This document shows, piece after piece, positions 43,508 through 51,558 of a stretch of 64,000 nt of DNA. The notes under the pieces were generated by a model that saw nothing but the letters and a program-made list of their open reading frames with translations, made no database searches and had not been told where the DNA came from. The DNA lies in the NCBI GenBank assembly GCA_017744795.1, contig JAGIAQ010000002.1:1-64000 (forward strand), read 5' to 3'. The stretch is from Niabella sp. GTDB taxonomy: Bacteria > Bacteroidota > Bacteroidia > Chitinophagales > Chitinophagaceae. The position numbers and the translations under genes were made by a program. Numbering within the stretch: the first letter of the stretch is position 1; every line of letters starts with the position of its first letter.

Positions 43508-45997
43508 TCACCTAAACAGCACCCAGGTTTCTCCCTTTTTCGTTCCCTCAATCCCTTCCTGGTAGCCGCTCATGATTTTGTTCCATTCATTCACCCGCGG
43601 ATTATTTTCCGTTGTTTTGGGGTTCAGCTCGTCCAGCATTTTCCCTTTGGGAATACTGATCACCAGCATTAATTGTCTCCCATTTTTTAACACGCGTAAT
43701 TGCTGAAAATCGGCGTCGCAAAACCCTCTGGAAACCTCCGGCCATTTTTCAAATTGTGTGGCATGGTAATCAAGATATTCCTGTTGCTTTTTGGGATCGG
43801 CAACCAGATTTGCCGTCATAATAATGTCCGTCCAATCCTTTGCTATGCCTGCATCCGGGCAACGTTCCAGCCGGTCAAATTCATACACCAGGTCCTGGTA
43901 CACTTTAACGGTTACATCCGGAAATAACTTTTGTAGCTGTCCCCGCAATCCATTTGCATCTGCTACAAACCCATAGACTACAACATGATTATTCCATTTA
44001 CTGACCGTCTCCTGCTGCACTTTTTTCCCCTTCAGGAATGCTTCCAGTTTTTTTACATCAATGGTCTTTTTACTATTGCTCACCAGTTCGATCAGCTCTT
44101 TCCGTTGTTTATTGATGTCCTGGTGAACGCTGCCGCTTGTTTTTTCTTTTAGCAATGCCCGGTAACTACTTTCGAGCCCTGCGTTCGTTTTCACCGTTGC
44201 AGCAACCTGCGGACCATTATTATCCCAATGATTATCCGGACCATTATTATTCTGCAAATATTTTTGAGCAGGCGTCCAGTTGTTCCGAACAGTGATGCCC
44301 GACGAGCCTTCATCGGTATACAAATAAAACCAATGGTTGGGCAGGTGCGCATAGGGCGCTTTATAAATGCTATCAATATAGTTTTCCTCTATTATCGTTC
44401 CCGGCTGTGCACTCAGGGTATAAATGCCCGCGCAATCATAATTGGTCCGGCCGTAATGATGTACTTTGTTAAACCGGATGCGGTTCTGCTCCATTATATT
44501 TTTAGCAGGCGTCCAGCCCCAACCCATACTTATCCCAGAGTAAGGGACATTTTCAATCTCATTATGTTCAATCGTTATATTCCTCGAAAATCCCATGCCG
44601 ATGCCCACGCAGCCCCAGTCTTCATTACCTGCATCCGTGATGAGGTTATTGATAATTGTGATGTTTTCACAAACTACCCGCTGGTCGGCAGGATTATAAG
44701 GTTTATGTATCTCTTCACCGTCATCTCCAAAATAGCCGCCCTGGATGGCTGTGCCGCCAATATCTTTAAAGAGATTGCCGGTAATGGAGGAAGATTGCAC
44801 TCCTTTTTTAAAATCCAGACCGGTTGCAGCCAGGTGTTCAAAACGATTATCGTCAAACCGGATATTTTTTGCAAACGAAACAGCTACAGCAGCCTCGGGG
44901 CGTCCTACCCAGGCCTGATTATCCAATGAAGGCTTTTCCGGTGTGCCGGCTGGTTTTAGTTTATAAGCATCCGTCATGTACAAACCCGCCTGGTGCGGCA
45001 CATGTCCCTGCAGGCCTGGCCGGTTCCAGGCACTGTGTTCAAAACGAATCCCCTTGATCGTCACATTTTCAACCGGGTGCTCCGGTGTACCCTGAACGAC
45101 AAAAATATTTTCCAAAAAAGGAATTACTGTTTGCACAGCTGTCATGTCTTCACCCGCCCGCGGATAATAAAAAAGTTTTCTTTCCGCGGCATTATAATAC
45201 CATTCCCCCGGCTCATCCAAAAAAGAAAGGGAATTACTCAGGTAAAAAGCGGAGTTCCCCGTTTCCTTTGAAAGCCAGGGCGCGGGCCAGGGATGTTCAT
45301 TCTGAATACGGCTTTCGGGTTCATAAAAATAAACGCGGCAACTGTCACCCGCTTTTTCCAGCTTACGGATGCGCAGGCTGGCCACTTCCCACCATTGGTG
45401 TATGAAAAATTCAAGACCATCGGTTACTTCAAGATTTTCAAATGGATGCAGTGGAACAATCGCGGTTCCCGTTTTCTTATCCCAGTTCAGAATACGCTGC
45501 ATGCTGTTGCCCTGAGCGCTTTTAGCTTTTATTGCTTTTTTACCATTCACCCACAGCTGGCGAAACGGAATAACTCCGGCTGAAGCTGGTACATCGGCCA
45601 CCCATACCTTACCTTGCGCTGGCTGTGGCAGGCCATTGATGGGGTCAATACTTTTCTTCCAGTTTTTTATCAGGATGCCGCCACTCAAAACAGGTACTTG
45701 CCCGGGAGTAGCTGCTATTACCAGCGGATCAGAAGGAGTACCGCTGTCTTCTGGTTTTAGCACTACCGGTTCATCTAAATAATAAGTACCGCCGTTGAGC
45801 AGGATCTTGTCAATTGTCTTTTTTAACCGCCGTTCTTCCCGCACCTGACGTATGGCCGCATTCAACGTTGCCTTTGGCGCGTTTACAGAGCCATCGCCCG
45901 CATCGCTTCCGCCGGGCGCCACATAAACCTGTCCTTTGCTATACAGCGAAGCAACAAGAAAAAAAATTGTAATTAAAGCGGCGTCCAACCGTTTCAC
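43508..45997 (-). CDS. GH141-like parallel beta-helix enzyme fused to an L-rhamnose-mutarotase-like domain
   Basis: A secreted two-part protein of 829 residues. It starts at a GTG (45997); the resulting signal peptide MKRLDAALITIFFLVASLYS supports it. Residues about 25-620 are a right-handed beta-helix with GH141 features: YVAPGGSDAGDGS, LNGGTYYLDEPVVLKPEDSG and IPFRQLWVNGKKAIKAKS. GH141 includes pectin alpha-L-fucosidases and xylanases. Residues about 670-829 are ferredoxin-like, the last 100 resembling RhaM: His745 in EYLDYHATQFEKWPE matches the RhaM HNPIWPE motif, and the ending GETWVLF is typical. The fusion would place a mutarotase outside the cytoplasm. First gene of the minus array. 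Confidence 0.8.
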   Translation of the reverse strand: MKRLDAALITIFFLVASLYSKGQVYVAPGGSDAGDGSVNAPKATLNAAIRQVREERRLKKTIDKILLNGGTYYLDEPVVLKPEDSGTPSDPLVIAATPGQVPVLSGGILIKNWKKSIDPINGLPQPAQGKVWVADVPASAGVIPFRQLWVNGKKAIKAKSAQGNSMQRILNWDKKTGTAIVPLHPFENLEVTDGLEFFIHQWWEVASLRIRKLEKAGDSCRVYFYEPESRIQNEHPWPAPWLSKETGNSAFYLSNSLSFLDEPGEWYYNAAERKLFYYPRAGEDMTAVQTVIPFLENIFVVQGTPEHPVENVTIKGIRFEHSAWNRPGLQGHVPHQAGLYMTDAYKLKPAGTPEKPSLDNQAWVGRPEAAVAVSFAKNIRFDDNRFEHLAATGLDFKKGVQSSSITGNLFKDIGGTAIQGGYFGDDGEEIHKPYNPADQRVVCENITIINNLITDAGNEDWGCVGIGMGFSRNITIEHNEIENVPYSGISMGWGWTPAKNIMEQNRIRFNKVHHYGRTNYDCAGIYTLSAQPGTIIEENYIDSIYKAPYAHLPNHWFYLYTDEGSSGITVRNNWTPAQKYLQNNNGPDNHWDNNGPQVAATVKTNAGLESSYRALLKEKTSGSVHQDINKQRKELIELVSNSKKTIDVKKLEAFLKGKKVQQETVSKWNNHVVVYGFVADANGLRGQLQKLFPDVTVKVYQDLVYEFDRLERCPDAGIAKDWTDIIMTANLVADPKKQQEYLDYHATQFEKWPEVSRGFCDADFQQLRVLKNGRQLMLVISIPKGKMLDELNPKTTENNPRVNEWNKIMSGYQEGIEGTKKGETWVLFR

Positions 45998-46203
45998 TAT
46001 GGCACTGTTTTATTGTTTTAAACAAAGAATAAATGTACTCCAAAGCGGGTGAATACAGATGCCTGTAATCACTATTATACTGGAAAATTTTACTAAAGGG
46101 AATAATGTTACCTTTCACCGGCATTATCAATTGCTTTGCCGATCGACACTGGCTTCGGGCGCCTGCTGATGCTAGTTTTGCTTTATCATAAAATATATAC
46201 AAT

Positions 46204-46425
46204 ATGATGAAATTATTTGGAGTTCTGTTTGCCCTGATAGCCAGTGTGCTGGCGGTTATTGCCTTTATACCTTTGCTGGGCTGGCTGTACTGGCTGGTGA
46301 TCCCTTTTGGCATTTTGGCGTTGATCTTTTCGGCTATCGGCAATTCCTCGGCCGGTAAAACACTCAGCATCATCGTGATCGTGGTGGGTATCTTCCGGCT
46401 GATGATCGGGGGCGGTATTTTATAA
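46204..46425 (+). CDS. small membrane protein
   Basis: A 73-residue hydrophobic protein with three likely membrane segments (LFGVLFALIASVLAVIAF; WLYWLVIPFGILALIFSAI; LSIIVIVVGIFRLMIGGGI) linked by short loops such as GNSSAGKT. Similar orphan proteins occur widely in Bacteroidota; the function is unknown. ATG at 46204 or 46207. It is divergent from the GH141-like gene. Confidence 0.7.
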   Translation: MMKLFGVLFALIASVLAVIAFIPLLGWLYWLVIPFGILALIFSAIGNSSAGKTLSIIVIVVGIFRLMIGGGIL

Positions 46426-46514
46426 AATAACAAAATCCTACATCTTTTTAGTACGATCGTGCAGTCGATACATAAAAAAATATACAAACTTTATCGGCCT
46501 CAAATAAATGATGT

Positions 46515-47456
46515 ATGGAAGCGATTGCAGGAAAGTTTGTACCCGTAATGATCACGCCCTTTAATCTGAAAGCAGGTATCGACTATGATGCCGTAACAGA
46601 ACTCGTGGCGTTTTATCTGGAAGCAGGCGTAGCGGGCTTTTTCGCCAACTGCCTTAGCAGCGAAATGTTCAGCATTACTGAAGAAGAGCGACTGGCATTG
46701 ACCCATCACGTAGTAAAATGTGTAAACGGACGCGTGCCAGTAGTGGCCACCGGCTCCTTCGGACTCACGGTAGAAGACAAAGCCCTATTTACAAAAAAAA
46801 TCTACAATACAGGTGTTGATGCTGTTATAATGATCAGTGGGCATTTTGCTAAAGTAGATGAGCCCGATGAGGTACTCCTGCGCAATTTTGAAAAACTATT
46901 TGCCCTTACAAATGATATTCCCCTGGGCATTTACGAATGTCCGGCCCCCTACAAACGTATATTGGGTGCCGGTGTTTTCAAACAACTCCTGCAATCCGGC
47001 CGGTTGGTGTATCACAAGGATACCTCCATCACGCACGAAAATGTGCAGGCCAAACTGGATGTGTTAAACGCCACCAACAGCTCCCTCGAGTTTTATGATG
47101 CGCATACGCCCAACGCCTTGTTCAGCATGCAACAGGGCGCAAAGGGAATGTCGTCCATATCCGGAAACTTTTATCCTGAAGTGTTGGTTTGGATGGTACA
47201 AAATGCCAACAATCCCGAGCAACAGGAAACGGCAAAATGGCTGCAGGCGGAGTTGACAAGCGTGGATCCGATGATCCACCAGGCCTACCCCATGAGCGCG
47301 AAATATTTCTTGGAAAAGCGCGGACTGCCGGTGCGCACCATCAGCCGGGCCTATGCACTGCATCTGACGCCGGATCAGAAAAAGGAAGTGAATGCACTCT
47401 ACGACCGGTTCCTGGGTTGGTGCGACCGGTTAGGTATTCAGCCCGTAAGATTGTAA
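46515..47456 (+). CDS. DapA/NanA-family aldolase
   Basis: A cytoplasmic class I aldolase or dehydratase with the (beta/alpha)8 barrel of dihydrodipicolinate synthase. The Schiff-base lysine is Lys168 (VYHKDTS) and the catalytic Tyr140 is in GIYECPAPYK. The usual GxxGE loop reads FFANCLSSEMFS, so it is not a true DapA. Family members cleave 2-keto-3-deoxy sugar acids or sialic acids to pyruvate plus an aldehyde. In this locus a 2-keto-3-deoxy acid derived from a pectin sugar is plausible. Length 313. Confidence 0.87.
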   Translation: MEAIAGKFVPVMITPFNLKAGIDYDAVTELVAFYLEAGVAGFFANCLSSEMFSITEEERLALTHHVVKCVNGRVPVVATGSFGLTVEDKALFTKKIYNTGVDAVIMISGHFAKVDEPDEVLLRNFEKLFALTNDIPLGIYECPAPYKRILGAGVFKQLLQSGRLVYHKDTSITHENVQAKLDVLNATNSSLEFYDAHTPNALFSMQQGAKGMSSISGNFYPEVLVWMVQNANNPEQQETAKWLQAELTSVDPMIHQAYPMSAKYFLEKRGLPVRTISRAYALHLTPDQKKEVNALYDRFLGWCDRLGIQPVRL

Positions 47457-47462
47457 TTTGCC

Positions 47463-47486
47463 ATGGTGTGTGTCCTCACACACCAT
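47463..47486. other. perfect 10-bp hairpin
   Basis: ATGGTGTGTG, loop TCCT, CACACACCAT, 7 bases after the aldolase stop. No T-run follows, so it may be a processing or attenuation element rather than a classic terminator. Confidence 0.5.
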
Positions 47487-47534
47487 CTACTGAATTGATT
47501 TTTTAATTATTTCCCCAGCTTCAGAATTACTATT

Positions 47535-48932
47535 ATGCTTTACTTGCGTCGCACTCTTGTACTTTTAGGAATCCTGCTCAGCTTTTTTACGCGGGCACAG
47601 GAGAACACCGATAACAAATATGCAGAGCCTTTAACTCAGGTGTTAAAAAATATTGAAACACGCTATGGCATTACTATTCGCTACCCCGATTCATTGGTAA
47701 AAGGTAAAATATTGAACTATGCCCGTTGGCGCTTTCGCCCGGATGTGGAAGAAACCCTGAACAACGTGTTGGCGCCTTTTGATCTGAAAGTAAAAAAGGA
47801 TGGCGACAAAAAATATAAGATCGGCGATTATGAGTACTATCGCTGGGCTGTAGCCGACGGCTGGGCCGAGCTGGATCGCATTGCGGCGCAATATAAAAAT
47901 CTGCCGGAATGGGAAACGCGCAAAAAAGAATTAAAACAATGTATTCTTGAAAAATTGCAGCTGGCAAAGTTACCGGCCTGGCCTATCAACAAACCTATTA
48001 TCACGCCCATCCGGAAATACAATGGGTACTCGATAGAAAATATTGCCCTTGAAATTTTGCCGGGTGTATGGATCAACGGATCCTTATACAAACCGGCAGC
48101 CTATAAAGGGAAGATCCCAGTGATCCTGAACCCTGACGGCCACTGGCAACAACAGCGCTACCGACCGGATTGTCAGATTCGTTGCGCCGCGCTCGCAAAA
48201 ATGGGCGCTATGGCCTTTAGCTATGACCTGTTTGCCTGGGGCGAATCATTATTGCAGTTCAAGCCGGAAGACCATCGCCGTAGTCTGGCCATGACCATAC
48301 AAGCATTGGGCGCCATCCGCATACTGGATTACCTGCTGGCTTTAAAAGATGCAGATACCGCAAGAGTGGGCATCACCGGGGGCTCTGGCGGCGGCAGTCA
48401 TACCGAATTGATGACGGCGATTGATGACCGTATCAAAGTATCGGCACCCGTGGTTTCTGTCTCTTCTTATTTCTATGGCGGCTGCCCCTGCGAAAGCGGC
48501 ATGAATATTCACAGTTGTGGCGGCGGAACCGATAATGTGGAGATCGCTGCTATGGCGGCGCCACGCCCGCAACTGCTGGTGAGCGATGGTGGCGACTGGA
48601 CGGATAAAATGCCGGAGCATGATTTTCCTTACCTGCAAAAAATGTACAGTTGGTATGGAAAGAAAGCAGATGTCCAGAATGTGCATCTACCTGCCGAAAA
48701 ACACGATTTCGGCATCAACAAAAGAACTGCCGTGTATCATTTTATGGCGCAGTACCTGGGATTGAATATAAAAGCTATTGAAAACGAACAGGGCACTATA
48801 GATGAATCAGGCATCACCATTGAAGACGAGAAAAAATTATATGTGTTCGGAGATCATGGTGAAAAATTGCCGGCCCGCGCAGTAAAAGGTTTCGACAATT
48901 TGGAAAAGGTTTTTGAGGCAGCAGTGAGATAG
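47535..48932 (+). CDS. secreted alpha/beta-hydrolase esterase with N-terminal STN/DUF4974-like domain
   Basis: Residues 1-22 form a signal peptide (LVLLGILLSFFTRAQ). Residues about 30-95 (LKNIETRYGITIRYPDSLV, then VEETLNNVLAPFDLKVKK) have the pattern of the STN/DUF4974 domain found in receptors and FecR. Residues about 150-420 are an acetyl-xylan-esterase-like alpha/beta hydrolase with Ser284 in GGSGGGSH and a likely His in EKHDFGINKR. The family includes pectin and xylan deacetylases or methylesterases. The exact ester is unknown. In line with the DapA-type aldolase gene, 78 bases upstream. Confidence 0.82.
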   Translation: MLYLRRTLVLLGILLSFFTRAQENTDNKYAEPLTQVLKNIETRYGITIRYPDSLVKGKILNYARWRFRPDVEETLNNVLAPFDLKVKKDGDKKYKIGDYEYYRWAVADGWAELDRIAAQYKNLPEWETRKKELKQCILEKLQLAKLPAWPINKPIITPIRKYNGYSIENIALEILPGVWINGSLYKPAAYKGKIPVILNPDGHWQQQRYRPDCQIRCAALAKMGAMAFSYDLFAWGESLLQFKPEDHRRSLAMTIQALGAIRILDYLLALKDADTARVGITGGSGGGSHTELMTAIDDRIKVSAPVVSVSSYFYGGCPCESGMNIHSCGGGTDNVEIAAMAAPRPQLLVSDGGDWTDKMPEHDFPYLQKMYSWYGKKADVQNVHLPAEKHDFGINKRTAVYHFMAQYLGLNIKAIENEQGTIDESGITIEDEKKLYVFGDHGEKLPARAVKGFDNLEKVFEAAVR

Positions 48933-48989
48933 TTCATGGTTTATGGTTCATAGTCATTTCGTCCGCAATGCTTGCTCCGCTGTAGAAAA

Positions 48990-49048
48990 GTTTCACTGAT
49001 TACCACAGAAGAACTTTAAAATCTGTGCAAATCTGCGAAATCCCCGCC
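48990..49048. repeat. 'ctgtgcaaatctgcgaaatc' type intergenic repeat
   Basis: GATTACCACAGAAG and ATCTGTGCAAATCTGCG, fragments of a short repeat common in Bacteroidota, just before the gene starting at 49092. Confidence 0.4.
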
Positions 49049-49091
49049 TGACCGGACGGGCAGGTGTGAGAAAAAACAAACTTCACATAAT

Positions 49092-49967
49092 ATGAAAAAA
49101 GCATTCTTATATCTCCTTATTATTGTTTTGCCTATAACGGGTATTGCCCAAAAAACACAGCAATATAAAATAGCGCTGATCGACCTGATGTTGCTGAAAC
49201 GCCAGAAGTTGGGCGCATTGCCGCTGGCAAAGGAGCTGCATGCCGATGGCATTGAAATTGACATGGGCGGATTGGGCGACCGGGAGACCTTTGATAATAA
49301 GCTGGCGATAGATTCTGTACGGGAAAAATACCTGCAAACCGCTAAAGAACTGAACCTCGAGATTCCCTCCCTGGCCATGACGGGCTATTATGCGCAATCC
49401 TTTTGCGGAAGAGAGCACTATAAAGAATCGATAGCAGCTTGCATCAATACGATGAAACAGATGAATGTTAAAACAGCGTTCCTGCCATTAGGTGTGCAAT
49501 GCGATCTGAAAAAAAATCCGGAAAAGCGACCGGCGGTTGTTGCCCGTTTAAAAGAAGCAGGCAAAATGGCGCAGGAAGCCGGTGTGACCATTGCTATTGA
49601 AACAGCACTTGACGCAAAAGGAGAAGTAGCGCTATTGAAAGAAATTGGATCTCCTGCAATAAAGATCTATTTTAATTTTTCAAACCCATTGAAAGAAGGC
49701 CTGGATCTTTATAAAGAACTAAAGATACTTGGGGCAAAGAATATCGCCATGATCCATTGTACCAATAAAGACAGCGTATGGCTCCAGAACGATCCGCAGA
49801 TCGATTTATACAAAATAAAAAAAACACTGGATCAAATGAAATGGAGCGGCTGGCTGGTGGTGGAACGGTCGCGCGATGCCCAGCACCCAAAAGATGTAAA
49901 GTATAACTATGGCGCTAATGTGGCTTATTTGAAAAAGGTGTTTCAGGGGGGTGGCAAAATGAGATGA
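49092..49967 (+). CDS. secreted sugar phosphate isomerase/epimerase-like TIM barrel
   Basis: A xylose-isomerase-like (AP endonuclease 2 family) TIM barrel of 291 residues preceded by a signal peptide (MKKAFLYLLIIVLPITGIAQ), so it works in the periplasm or on the surface. Motifs: ADGIEIDMGG, VTIAIETAL (metal-binding Glu) and AMIHCTNKDSVW. Activities in this family cover epimerisation, isomerisation and decarboxylation of sugars and sugar acids. The real substrate is unknown. Bacteroidota often encode exported members in glycan loci. Confidence 0.85.
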   Translation: MKKAFLYLLIIVLPITGIAQKTQQYKIALIDLMLLKRQKLGALPLAKELHADGIEIDMGGLGDRETFDNKLAIDSVREKYLQTAKELNLEIPSLAMTGYYAQSFCGREHYKESIAACINTMKQMNVKTAFLPLGVQCDLKKNPEKRPAVVARLKEAGKMAQEAGVTIAIETALDAKGEVALLKEIGSPAIKIYFNFSNPLKEGLDLYKELKILGAKNIAMIHCTNKDSVWLQNDPQIDLYKIKKTLDQMKWSGWLVVERSRDAQHPKDVKYNYGANVAYLKKVFQGGGKMR

Positions 49968-49986
49968 GGCAGCAGACCAAGCCCAT

Positions 49987-50040
49987 TGGTGGGACTTTGG
50001 CGACTGGTGCGACCCGCACCAATGTTCATTAGTCCCACAA
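49987..50040. repeat. nested inverted repeat
   Basis: GGTGGGACTT pairs with AGTCCCACA, and inside it TGGTGCG pairs with CGCACCA. The element lies just after the stop at 49967 and may end that transcript. Confidence 0.45.
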
Positions 50041-50212
50041 GTCTCCTTGTCACCCGAACAACAAAAGAGCAAGGTAGCTAACTGTATTTTATTGGCAAAT
50101 AATACAACAATTTATTCAAGGAGCACCCCGGCCGGATGGCACAGGACAGAAAATCGGAAATTATTTGTTAATCTTGCTGATTCTATAACAGGTTTTTCGC
50201 CAATATAAAATT

Positions 50213-51370
50213 ATGAGCACAAATTTACTCCAATACAATCCGCAGTATCCGTCAGTGGCCGACTTAAAAAGAAAGGCAAAAAAAAGAATGCCCAAATTTG
50301 CTTTTGACTACCTCGAAGGCGGCTGTAATGATGAACTAAATGTTTGGAGAAATGAGGAAGATTTCAAACACGTTTTCCTGATGCCTCAATATCTGAAAAA
50401 GCATAAAGGAGTAGATATGCGCACCGAGCTGTTCGGTCATGTTTACGACGCTCCTTTCGGTATTGCACCGGTAGGTTTACAAGGATTAATGTGGCCCAAT
50501 GCTCCGGAAATACTGGCAAAAGCAGCGTTAAAACATAACATTCCTTATATACTTAGCACCGTTTCCACCAGCAGCATCGAACGTATTGCCGAGGTATCAG
50601 AAAGCAAGTTCTGGTTCCAGTTGTATCATCCAACAGAGAACGAACTGCGCGATGATATTCTGCGACGGCTGGAAGCAGTGAATTGTCCGGTCCTGGTGGT
50701 ATTGATTGACGTGCCTTCATTCGGATTGCGCTATCGCGAAATAAAAGCCGGACTTTCCATGCCGCCCAAAAATACCATCAATAATTTTGTTCAGGCGGCC
50801 ATGCATCCCGTATGGGGATTGGAGACCCTTCGTGTGGGCATTCCTTCCTTTGCTACATTAAAGCCTTACATGAAAAAGGGAATGGATATGAAGCAACTGG
50901 GCAAGTTTATGAACGCCACTTTTACCGGCCGGGTGGATGCAGATAAAGTAGCGGCCATCCGGGATAAATGGAAAGGCAAACTGGTGGTAAAAGGTGTAGT
51001 AAACGAGCACGACGCGGAGTTATGCGCGGGCATTGGCGTGGACGGGATCATCATCTCCAACCACGGTGGTCGTCAAATTGATGCCGGTGAGTCTACCATC
51101 AAGCCCTTAAAAGGATTGGCAGAGAAATTTAAATCGAAATACAAGGTGATGATCGACAGCGGACTTCGCTCGGGCCCGGATATCGGCCGGTCGCTCGCCC
51201 GTGGCGCTGATTTCACCTTTATGGGCCGCCCCTTTATGTATGGCGTGGGCGCGCTGGGAAAATCCGGCGGCGATCATACCATTGCCATGTTTAAAGCGCA
51301 ACTAAAACAGGTAATGGAACAGCTCTGCTGCGAAACCATTTATGATTTTCCGGGAACGCTGATACCATAA
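50213..51370 (+). CDS. FMN-dependent alpha-hydroxy-acid dehydrogenase/oxidase (LldD family)
   Basis: An FMN TIM-barrel enzyme of 385 residues that oxidises L-2-hydroxy acids such as L-lactate to 2-keto acids. The catalytic base is His284 in IISNHGGRQID; FMN-site motifs are IAPVGLQGLMWP, LVVKGV and DSGLRSGPDIGRSLARGAD. No signal peptide; membrane-associated by a loop in relatives. If rhamnose or fucose is degraded to L-lactaldehyde and then L-lactate, this enzyme would finish the route; that link is inferred from position only. Confidence 0.92.
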   Translation: MSTNLLQYNPQYPSVADLKRKAKKRMPKFAFDYLEGGCNDELNVWRNEEDFKHVFLMPQYLKKHKGVDMRTELFGHVYDAPFGIAPVGLQGLMWPNAPEILAKAALKHNIPYILSTVSTSSIERIAEVSESKFWFQLYHPTENELRDDILRRLEAVNCPVLVVLIDVPSFGLRYREIKAGLSMPPKNTINNFVQAAMHPVWGLETLRVGIPSFATLKPYMKKGMDMKQLGKFMNATFTGRVDADKVAAIRDKWKGKLVVKGVVNEHDAELCAGIGVDGIIISNHGGRQIDAGESTIKPLKGLAEKFKSKYKVMIDSGLRSGPDIGRSLARGADFTFMGRPFMYGVGALGKSGGDHTIAMFKAQLKQVMEQLCCETIYDFPGTLIP

Positions 51371-51406
51371 GACCAGCCCGATGTGAGCACTTATCGTCGT
51401 TATTAT

Positions 51407-51516
51407 CGTCATCCGATAGCTATCGGATCCGACTGTAACGCAGTGAAAGGAGGAATCTTATTCTTAAACTACGAGATTTCTCCTCATCCGCTTTCGGCGG
51501 ACTCGTCGAAATGACG
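51407..51516. repeat. intergenic inverted-repeat element, family A (copy 3)
   Basis: The right half ends TCGTCGAAATGACG like the copy at 38245. The left arm is altered and includes the palindrome ATCCGATAGCTATCGGAT (51411-51428). Lies between convergent genes, so it may act as a two-way terminator. Confidence 0.65.
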
Positions 51517-51558
51517 TTCCTGGAAAGTTTGAGGTCACAAATTGTGGCCTCAAACCCG

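Noticed and set aside
45939-46487. Minus-strand open frame of 182 codons
   Set aside because: It is antisense to the convincing small membrane protein, overlaps the start of the GH141-like gene and lacks protein-like character.
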